Shown: positions 9,544 to 18,880 of the stretch, in pieces
Layout of the letters: the number at the start of each line of letters is the position of its first letter
Position numbering within the stretch: the stretch's first letter is position 1
Source: Betaproteobacteria bacterium
GTDB lineage: Bacteria > Pseudomonadota > Gammaproteobacteria > Burkholderiales > Usitatibacteraceae
Reading direction: 5' to 3'
Length of the DNA: 64,000 bases
Assembly: GCA_016720925.1 (NCBI GenBank)
Contig: JADKJR010000001.1
Location: 434,001 to 498,000, forward strand
The notes under the pieces: generated by a model
Database searches by the model: none
Told to the model about the DNA's origin: nothing
The model's input: the letters and a program-made list of their open reading frames with translations, nothing else
Translations under genes and position numbers: made by a program

Positions 9544-10306
9544 TCATTCAATCCAGTTCTCCCCGCCGTAAATCTCTTTCAGGTGCGCGTCGTTCAACTG
9601 CGACGGATCGCCGTCAAACACCACCTTGCCACCCGTCATGCCGATCATGCGCCCGCAAAATCGCTTGGCGAGATTGACATTGTGGATGTTCACCACCACC
9701 GGGATATTGCGTTTGCCGGCCAAGATCGGCCATCAGTTCCATGATCTCGACGGAGGTCTTCGGGTCGAGCGAGGAGGTCGGTTCGTCGGCCAGTAAAATT
9801 TCCGGCTGCTGCATCACCGCGCGCGCGATGCCGACGCGCTGGCGCTGGCCGCCGGAAAGACTGTCGGCGCGCTGGTTGGCGAAACTCGCCAGCCCGACCG
9901 TATCGAGCAAGTTGTACGCCTCATCGATATCGGCCTGTGGAAACTTGCGTAGCCAGGCATTGAACGCCGACATGTAGCCTAGGCGTCCGGTGAGCAGATT
10001 TTCCATCACCGTCAGGCGCTCGACGAGGTTGTATTCCTGAAAAACCATGCCGATACGCCTGCGCGCGGCACGCAGTTCCGCGCCCTTGAGTTGCGCGAGA
10101 TCCTGCCCTTGAAACATGATCGTGCCCGCGGTCGGCTCGACCAGGCGATTGATACAGCGGATCAGCGTGGATTTCCCGGTGCCTGATGGGCCGATGATGG
10201 CGGTGATGCCTTCGCCGGCGATATCGAGATCAATGCCTCTGAGCACTGGCACGCCGCGTTTGTATTCCTTGACCAGGCCGCGAATCTGGAGAGAGCGATC
10301 AATCAT
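9544..10306 (-). CDS. phnC: PhnC-type ABC transporter ATP-binding protein, frameshifted near its 3' end
   Basis: ATPase of the importer. Walker A GPSGTGKSTLIRC, Q-loop FQEYNLVERLTV, ABC signature LSGGQRQRVGIARA and Walker B ILLADEPTSSLD are intact. Near 9723-9727 one extra base (the c of GATC on the coding strand) shifts the frame after EIMELMADL; the other frame then reads AGKRNIPVVVNIHNVNLAKR and runs to a stop at 9544 with the normal PhnC ending (KEIYGGENWIE). Reconstructed length about 253 residues, as expected. The first codons overlap the stop of the second PhnD paralogue by four bases. Either a sequencing indel or a recent mutation. Confidence 0.85.
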
Positions 10307-11307
10307 GGTTTGCCCGTGAGCTTGTTGTCAGTTTTGCGTTCAGCGCCGGCACGATCGACCGCCTCGCCACTCTTGAGGACGACCTCGCGCACGCCTTCGA
10401 AATCGCGCTTGTAATCGAGAGGCACGTATCGATCCGAGCCTTGAAAGGCCTCGACCAGTTCGGGTGAAAAGCGGTAGGAAAGCGTGCAATCGCGAATGGT
10501 TTTGGCCAAGGCAGGTTCGAGATCATGCGCCAACACCATGCTGCCAGAAGGGAACGGCTTGCTTTTGTAAATGATGCGATATTCATTCGGTTTGACGAGG
10601 CCGCGTGTGAGCATGCGATCGAGCACGTCGTCCGCCACGGCGGCGGCATCGTAATCGCCGCGCAGGACGCCGGTAATCGAGTTGTCATGTTTGCCGGAGT
10701 AGATCACCTTGTAATCCTTGTCCGGCGTCAGGCCCTCGGCGGTGAACAGCGCGCGCGGCGCCATGTTGCCGGAGAGGGAAGAAGGGGCAGTATGCGCGAC
10801 GCGCTTGCCGGCGAGGTCGGCCAGCTTTCGATAGGAACTGTCGTTTTTTACCAGCACCACAACATGATAGCGCAGCAGGCTGTCGACGTTTCCGGTGCGG
10901 CTGCCGATGCCAGCATAGGGCACCGCGCCCGCGACATTGACGGCGAAAGGCGTGTCACCGGTTGCCAGCATGCTGAACTGGATGCGCCCGGAGCGAAAGG
11001 CCTCCACGACCGCCGCGCTCGACTGGACCTGAAACAGTCGAGCTTTGCGGCCGCTGCATTGCGCCATGTGATCAACATACGGCGCCCAGAGTTTTTCGTA
11101 GGTGGCGGTGTCTTCCTGTGGCGAATAGCTCAGCAGCAGCGACGCCGGATTGCGCAGCTTCGAAGGATCCTTGGGTGCATCAGCCGTCAGGTCGAGGTCT
11201 TCGTCGCAGTAGTGCGGATCAAGATTGCCGCGGTGTTTGCAGACATCCTGCGACCACGCGGGGACGCAGGCGAGAGCCAGCAATGCGGCAATCAGGACGT
11301 TGTTCAA
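10303..11307 (-). CDS. PhnD-like ABC substrate-binding protein (paralogue 2)
   Basis: 334 residues with signal peptide (NNVLIAALLALACVPAWS) and the N-terminal C-x2-RG-x-LD-x2-YCD motif. The binding-fold landmarks are present: LFQVQSSAAVVEAFRSGRIQF, KRVAHTAPSSLSGNMAPR, GKHDNSITGVLRGDYDAAAV. It differs from paralogues 1 and 3 in several pocket-flanking positions (MLATGDTPFA instead of GGFSTG-type) and lacks the charged C-terminal tail, so it may bind a different ligand or fill a different role. Coupled to phnC by a four-base overlap. Confidence 0.9.
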   Translation of the reverse strand: MNNVLIAALLALACVPAWSQDVCKHRGNLDPHYCDEDLDLTADAPKDPSKLRNPASLLLSYSPQEDTATYEKLWAPYVDHMAQCSGRKARLFQVQSSAAVVEAFRSGRIQFSMLATGDTPFAVNVAGAVPYAGIGSRTGNVDSLLRYHVVVLVKNDSSYRKLADLAGKRVAHTAPSSLSGNMAPRALFTAEGLTPDKDYKVIYSGKHDNSITGVLRGDYDAAAVADDVLDRMLTRGLVKPNEYRIIYKSKPFPSGSMVLAHDLEPALAKTIRDCTLSYRFSPELVEAFQGSDRYVPLDYKRDFEGVREVVLKSGEAVDRAGAERKTDNKLTGKP

Positions 11308-11340
11308 GCAGCGGCTTTAACGTGAGGCGATCGCACGCCG

Positions 11341-12386
11341 TCAGGGTTTCTTCGGCGCTTCCGCCTTCTTCTTCGCCGCTTCCGCTTCCTTTGCCGTTTG
11401 CTTGTCGTAGTTGGCGCGGTTGAACGCTTCGCCCGATCCTTCTGCGACTTTGCGCACGACTTCCCAGTCTTTCTGGAACGTTGCGGGGAAGAACCGGTCC
11501 GCGCCATCGAACGCTTTTTGCATCTCCGGCGTAAACCGATAGTCGGTAAAGCACTTCACCAGTTTTTCCGCAAACGCCGGTTCGAGATCATGCGCGTACG
11601 CAAAACTAGAGGTCGGAAATTTCTGGCTCTTGTAGATGATGCGGAAATCATCTTCCTTGATCTGGCCGCGCGTCGCCATGCGATGGTAAACATCGGACGC
11701 CACGGCCGCGGCATCGTAGTCGCCCGAGTTCACGCCCATCACGCTCTGGTCATGCTTGCCGGAAAACAGAATCTTGTAATCCTTTTCGGGCGTGAGTCCT
11801 TCGCCCGGGAACAATGCCATCGGCGCCATATGCCCGGAATTGGACGAGGGCGCGGTGTGCGCGACTTTCTTTCCCTTCAGATCGGAAAGCTTCATGAATG
11901 GCGAAGTCTTTTTGACCACCACGATCAGGTGGTAGCCCTGATACTCCTTGGCGTCACCCTTGACCGCAAACGGGACGGCGCCGGCGAGGTTGACCGCGAA
12001 CGCCGTCGGCCCGGTGGAAAATCCACCCACGTGCAAACGCCCCGAGCGCATCGCCTCGATTTCGGCCGCATTCGATTGGACCTGGTAGAACACCACTTTC
12101 TTGGACAGACATTTGCCGAGGGCCTCGGTGAAGGGCGAGAAAACTTTTTCGTACACGGCGGGTCTTCGACCGGCGTATAGGTGAAGACGACGGTATTCGG
12201 AATCTTCAGTTTCTTCGGGTCCTTTGGCGTATCGGCGACCAGGTCTTTGTTGTCATCGCAATACATGGCGTCGAGGTCGCCACGGTTCTTGCATTCCTGC
12301 GCGAGCGCGGTGCCGGCGGCCAGCGTGACAAATAATGCGGCGAGCAGCGGATTGACGGTATTGGTAAAGCGACGCAATGACTTCAT
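11341..12386 (-). CDS. PhnD-like ABC substrate-binding protein (paralogue 3), one frameshift
   Basis: First gene of the operon. Start at the ATG with GAGGAG four bases upstream; signal peptide LLAALFVTLAAGTALA, then CKNRGDLDAMYCDD. At about 12156-12162 one base is missing: the frame reading TYTPVEDP passes to the frame reading VYEKVFSPFTEALGK. The remainder is a complete PhnD-like domain (FYQVQSNAAEIEAM, GGFSTGPTAFA, KKVAHTAPSSNSGHMAP, GKHDQSVMGVNSGDYDAAAV) with a Lys/Glu/Ala-rich tail. Reconstructed about 348 residues, closest to paralogue 1. The single indel next to GC-rich bases is likelier an error than decay. Confidence 0.85.
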
Positions 12387-12406
12387 GATGCTCCTCACAT
12401 TTCGGT

Positions 12407-12445
12407 TCGTATCGGGCTCTCGTATCGGGCTTTCATATCGAGCTC
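12407..12445. repeat. Three tandem 13-bp repeats upstream of the phnD/phnC operon
   Basis: TCGTATCGGGCTC, TCGTATCGGGCTT and TCATATCGAGCTC follow each other without spacers, ending 21 bases before the operon's first ATG (leftward). Near-helical-turn periodicity and location suggest regulator binding sites or a 5' leader element. They do not match the Pho box. Confidence 0.6.
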
Positions 12446-12593
12446 ATTTCGCCGGGCAATTTTAGCAGTCCGTTGCCGTTGCTGCGAAGTCGCCGCGCGG
12501 GCGTGGGGTATTCCTGCGAAAATTGCGCTATTGCGCGGGGAAAGTGAGCTCTGCGAGAACCGTTGACCCAGTCTCTTGATCTGATTGAACACC

Positions 12594-13781
12594 ATGAACC
12601 TGAATCGCATTTCCGTCGCGCTGACGATTGCACTTTCGTTTAGTCTTGGTTCTTCGCTGGCAGCAACCGGCGCGAACCCACCGCCACCGTCGCCGTTGCT
12701 GCCCCCGGTCGCGGCAAGCGGCAGCCAGACATACGATCCCACGCAACCCGCGCCGAAGCCCGACACACGGAAACGCGATGCGCCGATGTCCGATACACCG
12801 CGGCCCGATTCACCACGGCCCGATGCACCGAAAAACGACGAGCTGAAGCCGGACCCGCCAAAGGCCATTCTGCCGAACGCCCCGATGCCTGCGGCCGGAG
12901 ATCAGGCAATCACACTGCCCGCGGCATCCGCCTCGCCCCTGATGCGCATCGGGCCCGCTCCAGTACCGTCGGCCACGAAGTCATTCCTGTGGGAAGTGAA
13001 GTCGCCGTCCAACGTGATTTGGCTGTTTGGCACCATGCACGTCGGCAAACGCGCGTTTTATCCATTGCCGGAAGCGGTGGAAACTGCGTTTGACTCTTCT
13101 GCAAAGCTGGTGGTCGAGGCGGACGTCAGCAGTCAGGCGGCGGACGACCTGGATGCGCTGATCAGTTACCTGCCTCCTGACGCGCTCGACAAAAACATCC
13201 CCAAGCCGATTTACGACCGGCTCAGAACGCAACTGGTGCGTCTGCGCATCCCCGAAGAAGCGGCGAAGCCGATGAAGCCATTCGCGATCGGTGGGCTCTT
13301 GTCCGCGGCGGAATTTTCCCGGCTTGGCTATGACATGAACCTGGGCGTCGATGCCTACCTTCTTGCTCGCGCCAAGGAGGCCCGCAAGCCGGTGGAGGAG
13401 CTGGAGTCGGTTCGCGCGCAACTGGAAATGCTTGCCAACATGCCGGGCGAATTGCAGGAGGCGTTTCTCGACAATGCCATCGCCACGCTCGAGCTGGGAC
13501 GTTCTGGCGATCAGGTGATCGGCATGGTGAATGCCTGGCAGAGCGGCGATGCCAGGCTGATGGCGGAGGTGACCGCGGACGTCAATCGCGGCATGCGCCT
13601 TTCCGCTCAACTCGACGAGATCATGTTGCATGGGCGGCATGACGCCATGTTGAAAAAAATCGAAAAATACCTGGCCGGAAAAGATCCGTATTTTGTCGCC
13701 GTGGGCTCGCTGCATTTGGTGGGGCCGCGCGGTCTGATCCAGATGCTCAAGTCCAAAGGCTATGAGGTCACGCAAAAATGA
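12594..13781 (+). CDS. TraB/GumN family protein, exported
   Basis: 395 residues counting from the ATG at 12594; a TTG nine bases earlier is less likely. N-terminal signal peptide (ISVALTIALSFSLGSSLAA) is followed by a proline-rich, low-complexity linker of about 90 residues with repeated RPD/PDAP units, then the TraB/GumN domain: FLWEVKSPSNVIWLFGTMHVGK with the family G-T-x-H motif, LVVEADV, and C-terminal FVAVGSLHLVGPRGLIQML with the second conserved G-x-x-H-L. The family is proposed to include metal-dependent proteases (TIKI relatives), not proven for bacterial members. Stop overlaps the next ATG (ATGA). Confidence 0.88.
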   Translation: MNLNRISVALTIALSFSLGSSLAATGANPPPPSPLLPPVAASGSQTYDPTQPAPKPDTRKRDAPMSDTPRPDSPRPDAPKNDELKPDPPKAILPNAPMPAAGDQAITLPAASASPLMRIGPAPVPSATKSFLWEVKSPSNVIWLFGTMHVGKRAFYPLPEAVETAFDSSAKLVVEADVSSQAADDLDALISYLPPDALDKNIPKPIYDRLRTQLVRLRIPEEAAKPMKPFAIGGLLSAAEFSRLGYDMNLGVDAYLLARAKEARKPVEELESVRAQLEMLANMPGELQEAFLDNAIATLELGRSGDQVIGMVNAWQSGDARLMAEVTADVNRGMRLSAQLDEIMLHGRHDAMLKKIEKYLAGKDPYFVAVGSLHLVGPRGLIQMLKSKGYEVTQK

Positions 13782-15508
13782 AGAACTCAAATTCCGGCGC
13801 GCACGCTTCCCCCGTAGACGCTTTCCCCACGCACGTATCCCGCACCGGCGGTCAGATTCTGGTCGATCAACTGAAAATTCACGGCGCCGATCTCGCGTTC
13901 TGCGTGCCTGGCGAAAGCTACCTGCCGGTGCTCGATGCGCTGTACGCGAGCCGCGACGCGATCGAACTTATTACCTGCCGCCACGAAAGTGGCGCCGCGA
14001 ACATGGCCGAAGCGTACGGCAAACTCACCGGGAAGCCCGGCATCTGCTTTGTGACGCGCGGGCCGGGCGCGACCAACGCGTCCATCGGCGTGCACACGGC
14101 GTTCCAGGATTCAACACCGATGATTCTCTTCATCGGTCAGGTCGGCAGCGATTTTGTCGAGCGCGAAGCCTTTCAGGAAATCGACTATCGCCGCATGTTT
14201 GGTGAGATGGCGAAATGGGTCGCGCAGATCGATCGCGCCGATCGCATCCCGGAATTCATCGCACACGCCTATCAGGTTGCGACCAGTGGGCGCATGGGGC
14301 CGGTGGTGCTGGCGTTGCCGGAGGACATGCTCTCCTCGCAGGCGGAGGTGGCCGATGCGCGCGCCTGGCAACGCGTGACGACATCGCCGGGCGAACACGC
14401 GTTGATGCGGTTATCCGGCCTGCTGCAGAGTGCCGAGCGCCCGTTCGTCATCGTCGGCGGCTCCGGCTGGGGCACGGAATCCTGCGCGGATCTAAAGCAT
14501 TTCATCGATACGCAACAGCTGCCCATCGGCTGCGCGTTCCGGTTCCAGGATTTGTTTGATAACGCGCACCAGAATTACGCCGGCGATATCGGCATCGGCA
14601 TTAACCCCAAACTGGCGGCTCGCATCAAAGCCGCCGACCTCGTGATCGCCATCGGCCCGCGGCTCGGCGAGATGACTACCAGTGGCTATGGCCTCATCAA
14701 CGCACCGCTGCCGCTGCAAAAACTGGTGCACATTCACGCCGGCGCGGAAGAACTCGGCCGCGTCTATCAGGCCGACCTCATGATCAATGCCACGATGCCC
14801 GCGATGGCGCGTGCACTCGCCGCCATGCCACGCGTAACGCGCGCGGGCGTGGAAGCGGGTGTGGACGCATGGACGCGCGACGCCAACGCCGACTATCAGG
14901 CATGGCAGGCGCGAAAGGAAATCCCCGGCAAGGTGCAGATGTGGGAGGTCATGCAGCACCTTGAGGGCGTGCTGCCCGCCGACGCGATTCTCTGCAACGG
15001 CGCCGGCAACTACGCCACCTGGGTACATCGCTTCCATCGCTATCGCGGCTTCCGCACGCAGCTGGCGCCGACGTCGGGCGCGATGGGCTACGGTGTGCCC
15101 GCCGCGATCGGCGCCAAGGCTCTGTATCGTGACCGCACCGTCATCGCCTTCGCCGGCGACGGCTGCTTCCTCATGACCGGGCAGGAACTCGCCACCGCCG
15201 TGCAGTACCAGCTCAATGTGATTTTCATCGTCGTCAACAACGGCATGTATGGCACCATCCGCATGCATCAGGAACGCGAGTATCCCGGCAACGTGCACGC
15301 CACCGCGCTGACCAACCCGGATTTCGCCGCGTATGCGCGCGCGTTCGGTGCGCACGGTGAAGTGGTGGAGAACACCGCGGAATTCGCTCCAGCGTTTGCG
15401 CGCGCGATGAAGGCGGGCAAGCCGGCGTTGATCGAGATTAGGATTGATCCTGAAGCGATTTCGCCGAATACGACGTTGGCGGCGATACGGGCGGCGGCGA
15501 ATGGGTAA
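13778..15508 (+). CDS. Thiamine-pyrophosphate enzyme, acetolactate synthase-like
   Basis: 576 residues with all three domains of the acetohydroxyacid synthase/benzoylformate decarboxylase superfamily: N-terminal PYR domain with the catalytic Glu in ITCRHESGAANMAEAYG, central Rossmann-like domain (RPFVIVGGSGWG), and C-terminal PP domain with the TPP motif GDGCFLMTGQELATAVQYQ ... NNGMYGTIRMHQ. No regulatory subunit gene is adjacent, so it is more likely a catabolic or uncharacterised paralogue than the biosynthetic IlvB. Translationally coupled to the TraB/GumN gene. Confidence 0.9.
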   Translation: MKNSNSGAHASPVDAFPTHVSRTGGQILVDQLKIHGADLAFCVPGESYLPVLDALYASRDAIELITCRHESGAANMAEAYGKLTGKPGICFVTRGPGATNASIGVHTAFQDSTPMILFIGQVGSDFVEREAFQEIDYRRMFGEMAKWVAQIDRADRIPEFIAHAYQVATSGRMGPVVLALPEDMLSSQAEVADARAWQRVTTSPGEHALMRLSGLLQSAERPFVIVGGSGWGTESCADLKHFIDTQQLPIGCAFRFQDLFDNAHQNYAGDIGIGINPKLAARIKAADLVIAIGPRLGEMTTSGYGLINAPLPLQKLVHIHAGAEELGRVYQADLMINATMPAMARALAAMPRVTRAGVEAGVDAWTRDANADYQAWQARKEIPGKVQMWEVMQHLEGVLPADAILCNGAGNYATWVHRFHRYRGFRTQLAPTSGAMGYGVPAAIGAKALYRDRTVIAFAGDGCFLMTGQELATAVQYQLNVIFIVVNNGMYGTIRMHQEREYPGNVHATALTNPDFAAYARAFGAHGEVVENTAEFAPAFARAMKAGKPALIEIRIDPEAISPNTTLAAIRAAANG

Positions 15509-15512
15509 GAAT

Positions 15513-15585
15513 GCTAAACGCTAGCACTGGTGCGGCGTTTGGAGGAATAATGGCTGGAGAGGCGCAACAGTGCTAGGGTTTGTTT
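15513..15585. repeat. Dispersed intergenic inverted repeat, copy 2
   Basis: Left arm GCTAAACGCTAGCACTGG then TGCGGC, right arm GCGCAACAGTGCTAGGGTTT in inverse orientation, starting five bases after the TPP-enzyme stop. Same family as 5632-5656 and 19704-19769. The remainder of the gap to 15725 holds nothing I recognise. Confidence 0.6.
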
Positions 15586-15725
15586 GGTTTGAGACTTTTC
15601 ACCAGCATTTTCTTGCTCAGAGCCTTGCTGCTGTGTTTCGCGAATCTGTTGAAGGTGATGTTATGCCGCAGCGTTGCTGACAACGTATTGTTCATAGTGA
15701 TTATCTTCGCTTCTATTCGCCGCAT

Positions 15726-16115
15726 GTGACAGCACTCGATGCCATGGCACCTATTGAATTGATATTCATCGTCATTCTGTTTTTTGGTTTTGCGATCGCA
15801 GTCATCGCCTCTCGTCGTGTCATTCAGGGGCGAGACAGCGTTGGCCGCTCTCTTGCACAATTGGCATTCGTCTGGCTGCTTCCTTTTATTGGTCCGCTCG
15901 TCACAATGCATCTCCTTCGCACAGGGTCTGAGCGGGGATCAGGCGGGTACGCTCCCGACCATTCGCCGCTTGAAGATGGTGCACATATCAATCAGCGAGA
16001 CGCATCATTCGCTACTGCTCGCAATGAGGTGTGGGGCATGGTGAAAGCGTTGAGGGAGGCCACGAGTGAGACACGCGCGCCTGATCAATCGGTTTCGCTC
16101 GTATGGTTTGCGTGA
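15726..16115 (+). CDS. Hypothetical membrane protein
   Basis: 129 codons from a GTG at 15726 (an internal ATG at 15744 is an alternative). Two hydrophobic segments, LIFIVILFFGFAIAVIA and LAQLAFVWLLPFIGPLVTM, are followed by a soluble tail of about 70 residues. This resembles small PLDc_N-like membrane anchors in topology but I cannot assign a family. No clear Shine-Dalgarno sequence. Composition is less GC-rich than its neighbours. Confidence 0.5.
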   Translation: MTALDAMAPIELIFIVILFFGFAIAVIASRRVIQGRDSVGRSLAQLAFVWLLPFIGPLVTMHLLRTGSERGSGGYAPDHSPLEDGAHINQRDASFATARNEVWGMVKALREATSETRAPDQSVSLVWFA

Positions 16116-16192
16116 CGCCGCGATACCACGGTGCGCCATATCTAGGCGCTAAGGCGGCACGCAACGGCACGTTCTTAAACCGAAGGGATCCC

Positions 16193-16375
16193 ATGAAGAC
16201 ACACGTCATCACCGCCGGCGCGGTATTGGGCCTGCTCGTCGGCGTTCACATATGGCGCTTCATTGAGGAAGGATCGGGCTTGTTGAAGAATCCCTGGTAT
16301 GTGGGCAGCGCCGTTTTTGCGGCGGCGTTCTGCCTCTGGGCGTGGCGCTTGGTCAGGCTCATGCCGCGCGCATGA
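16193..16375 (+). CDS. Small membrane protein, 60 residues
   Basis: Starts MKTHVITAGAVLGLLVGVH at an ATG preceded by GAAGGGATCC. Two hydrophobic segments (AGAVLGLLVGVHIW and AVFAAAFCLWAWRLV) flank a polar loop ending KNPWYVGS. Product unknown. Confidence 0.5.
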   Translation: MKTHVITAGAVLGLLVGVHIWRFIEEGSGLLKNPWYVGSAVFAAAFCLWAWRLVRLMPRA

Positions 16376-16505
16376 ATGCGCCTGTGCCGAATGCCGGTGC
16401 CGCTAGATCACCAGTGGTGGACTAATTCATGTTTTCCTGATTTAGCGCAAGCGAATGATCAACTTGACGTAAGTCCCCACAGGCCTGGGGCGTATCATTA
16501 TTGAC

Positions 16506-16916
16506 ATGGCTACCTCACCGAAACGCCAATCTCCCGCGCCGCGTAAAACGCCGGAAAAAGCGGGCTCAAAATTGCCCCGACCGGTCTCAAAACCGTTCAT
16601 TCGCTTCTATCATTCCGAGGAACTTCGCAAGAAAACACTTTCGACCGTCACGGCCCTGGAGCAGGCGACGGATCCGACGACACACCGCGCCGCCCTTGCC
16701 GATATTGCCGTGGAGTTGACGAACACGGGCATGGATTATTTCTTCATGGAGCCGCTCAAGGCCGCGAAGGCGGGGTTCATCGTCCAGCAATCGGCGAACA
16801 TTGGCCTGGCCGGCGCCAAGCAAGTGATGGGGACCGTCATCCGCAACATCATCGGTCGCATGGATGCGCCGCAGCTGCTGTCCGTGTGCGGCTCGATCCG
16901 TCAACTGATGCGGTAA
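16506..16916 (+). CDS. Conserved-looking hypothetical protein, 136 residues
   Basis: A basic, proline-rich N-terminus (SPKRQSPAPRKTPEKAGSK) is followed by a helical domain: FYHSEELRKKTLSTVTALEQ, TTHRAALADIAVELTNTGMD, YFFMEPLKAAKAGFIVQQSA, GTVIRNIIGRMDAPQLLSVC. Soluble, no membrane segment or signal peptide. The amphipathic, glycine-poor helical pattern could suggest a granule- or membrane-associated protein, but I recognise no family. The upstream stretch contains TTGACGTAAGTCCC (16464-16477), a poor FNR-like match. Confidence 0.65.
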   Translation: MATSPKRQSPAPRKTPEKAGSKLPRPVSKPFIRFYHSEELRKKTLSTVTALEQATDPTTHRAALADIAVELTNTGMDYFFMEPLKAAKAGFIVQQSANIGLAGAKQVMGTVIRNIIGRMDAPQLLSVCGSIRQLMR

Positions 16917-16957
16917 GCCTTTGAAACACTTCCGTGTCAGCCAAGTCTGGGGACAAC

Positions 16958-17389
16958 ATGACCGACACCAAACAGAGTGAAATTGCGCGAATATTCGAGC
17001 GCGCGCCGTTTATCGCGGACCTTGGGATTCGCCTGGATTCAATTGTGCCGGGAGAATGCCGCACGTCGCTTGTGTTGGCCGAGCGTCACCTTCAGCAAGA
17101 CGGATTCGTGCATGCCGGCGTTCAGGCAACCATGGCCGATCACACGGCCGGCGCGGCGGCCGCAACACTCGTCGCGAGCGGCCAGTACGTGCTTTCGGCC
17201 GAATTCAGGATCAGCCTGCTGCGCGCCGCGAAGGGTAGTCACCTCACCTGTGTCGCCAAGGTGTTGAAAGCGGGAAGTTCGCTGACGGTTGTCGAGTCCG
17301 AAGTTTTCTGTGGCACACCGGACGCGACGCGCCTGGTATCGAAGGCGACGGTGACGCTGGCCGTGGTGGGGCCGCGAAATGAAAAGTGA
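16958..17389 (+). CDS. PaaI-type hotdog-fold thioesterase
   Basis: 143 residues from the ATG at 16958 (preceded by GGGGAC; an in-frame GTG at 16934 is less likely). Hotdog fold with HLQQDGFVHAGVQATMADHTAGAAA, which contains the PaaI/YbgC-like H-A-G-V...D catalytic region, then FRISLLRAAKGSHL and a C-terminal beta strand SKATVTLAVVG. Members hydrolyse acyl-CoA thioesters; the acyl group here is unknown. Confidence 0.85.
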   Translation: MTDTKQSEIARIFERAPFIADLGIRLDSIVPGECRTSLVLAERHLQQDGFVHAGVQATMADHTAGAAAATLVASGQYVLSAEFRISLLRAAKGSHLTCVAKVLKAGSSLTVVESEVFCGTPDATRLVSKATVTLAVVGPRNEK

Positions 17390-17407
17390 GCACGCCGACA
17401 AACTTCT

Positions 17408-17427
17408 CGCACCTGCGAGCAGGTGCG
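17408..17427. other. Intergenic stem-loop before the formate/nitrite transporter
   Basis: CGCACCTG, loop CGAG, CAGGTGCG: a perfect 8-base stem between the thioesterase stop (17389) and the transporter start. There is no U-tract, so it is more likely an mRNA-stability or attenuation element than a classical terminator. Confidence 0.5.
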
Positions 17428-17459
17428 GCCTGGAATTTCAATCTTGAATGCGAGTAACC

Positions 17460-18284
17460 ATGTCTGAGATTTTCGATCTTGATGCCTATTCCCCCAAGCA
17501 AATCGCCGCGCGGGTAGAGACCATCGGCGTCGCCAAGGCGCGCCTGCCGCTGCTGTCGATGCTGATGCTGAGCATGCTGGCCGGGGCGTTTATCGGTTTG
17601 GGTGGGTTGTACTTTGTGCTGGTCAAGTCCGACCCTTCGCTCGGTTTTGCGGCGCGGCAGGTACTCGGCGGCGTGGTATTTTCGTTGGGCCTGATTCTGG
17701 TGGTTGTCGCCGGCGCGGAGTTGTTCACCGGAAATAATCTGCTGGCGATGGCATGGGCAGAGCGGCGGATTTCCACGCGGGAGGTGCTGCGCAACTGGGT
17801 CATCGTCTGCGTCGGCAATTTCATCGGCGCGGCGGGATTGGCGCTGCTGGTTTATCTGTCCCGGCATCCGGAAATGAACAACGGCGCGATTGCGAAGGAA
17901 TATGTCGCCATCGCCGCCGCCAAGGTCAGCATGCCGTTCTGGACGGCGCTTTTCAAAGCGATCCTCTGCAACGTGCTGGTCTGCATGGCGGTGTGGATGT
18001 CGCTCGCGGGACGCAGCGTAATCGACAAGGTGGCCGCCATCATCTTCCCCATCTCGGCGTTCGTCGCGGCCGGCTTCGAGCATAGCGTCGCGAACATGTT
18101 CTTCATCCCGCTGGCAATGCTGCTGCAGACCTTTGACGGCGTGGGAGCGGGCGCGATTGCAATTACGTGGACCGGTTTCTTCGGCAATCTGGTGCCGGTA
18201 ATACTGGGCAATATCCTTGGCGGCAGTGTGCTGGTGGGACTGGTGTATCACATCATTTACCTTCGGGTGCCGGAAAAGAAGTGA
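17460..18284 (+). CDS. Formate/nitrite transporter (FNT family)
   Basis: 274 residues with six membrane segments. Family landmarks: N-terminal YSPKQIAARVETIGVAKA, GAFIGLGGLYF in TM1, AGAELFTGNNLLA in the TM2 region, the NWVIVCVGNFIGA signature, MPFWTALFKAILCNVLVCMAVWM, and FVAAGFEHSVANMFF containing the conserved pore histidine. Permeates small monovalent anions (formate, nitrite, hydrosulfide) across the inner membrane; the subtype cannot be set because no pyruvate-formate lyase or nitrite reductase is adjacent. ATG at 17460 preferred; 17448 is possible. Confidence 0.92.
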   Translation: MSEIFDLDAYSPKQIAARVETIGVAKARLPLLSMLMLSMLAGAFIGLGGLYFVLVKSDPSLGFAARQVLGGVVFSLGLILVVVAGAELFTGNNLLAMAWAERRISTREVLRNWVIVCVGNFIGAAGLALLVYLSRHPEMNNGAIAKEYVAIAAAKVSMPFWTALFKAILCNVLVCMAVWMSLAGRSVIDKVAAIIFPISAFVAAGFEHSVANMFFIPLAMLLQTFDGVGAGAIAITWTGFFGNLVPVILGNILGGSVLVGLVYHIIYLRVPEKK

Positions 18285-18523
18285 CGTAACCGCGGTTGCG
18301 GAAAACCAGCGACGACTTTGTCGGGCCGCGGTGAAGTCAATAGGACAACCGCTGAAAAATCCTTGCGCGTAAGTACGGGAGCGTACAGACCCCGCGTCTC
18401 GCGCCGGCTATTCTGGCTGTAAATGCAGAGGTGAAATTGTTACACGCCAATGCGCCGCATGCCAATGCAATAGCCACGCCGCCATCGGCCCACATTTTTT
18501 TTCAACCGCAAGGACCCATTACC

Positions 18524-18808
18524 ATGTCCAAAAGAGACGCGTACATCGCCAAGATGAAACTTCAACTCGACGAGCTGAATGACAACATGACCAAGGTGGA
18601 AGCAAAAGCCAAGGAAGCAAAGGCAGAAGCGCTGGATAAATACAAGGAAGAAATGAGCAAGCTGCGCAAGCAATCGAAACTCGCCGTCGCCAAAATGGAG
18701 GAGCTTAAAGCAACCTCCGAAGATACCTGGGAAACAATGGTCGCCGAAATGGAAAAAGTGCGTGATGCCTTTACGCATTCGTTTCATTACTTCAAGTCGC
18801 AGCTGTAA
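18524..18808 (+). CDS. Small coiled-coil protein, sll1863-like stress family
   Basis: 94 residues, nearly all heptad helix rich in Lys, Glu and Ala: KMKLQLDELNDNMTKVEAKA and KYKEEMSKLRKQSKLAVAKM, ending in RDAFTHSFHYFKSQL. Start at the ATG 12 bases after AAGGA. It matches in pattern a widespread family of about 90-residue coiled-coil proteins annotated as stress-response proteins; function unproven. A very strong hairpin follows the stop. Confidence 0.75.
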   Translation: MSKRDAYIAKMKLQLDELNDNMTKVEAKAKEAKAEALDKYKEEMSKLRKQSKLAVAKMEELKATSEDTWETMVAEMEKVRDAFTHSFHYFKSQL

Positions 18809-18848
18809 TCGGGGCGAACTTGCCTGTGCCTTCACTTGTACAGGCAGG

Positions 18849-18880
18849 GACGTCAGGCCGGTTGAGAACGGCCTGACGTC
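18849..18880 (+). terminator. 12-bp perfect hairpin after the coiled-coil gene
   Basis: GACGTCAGGCCG, 8-base loop, CGGCCTGACGTC. No T-run follows, so termination would need help or the element protects the transcript's 3' end. Confidence 0.55.

Noticed and set aside
15573..15911. 112-codon minus-strand frame antisense to the small membrane protein
   Set aside because: Cys/Asn-rich antisense frame without motif, and it runs through the intergenic repeat border; the plus-strand frame has two clean membrane helices.
16464..16477. TTGACGTAAGTCCC as FNR box
   Set aside because: Second half site is poor and no -10 is found at class II spacing; not annotated as a site.
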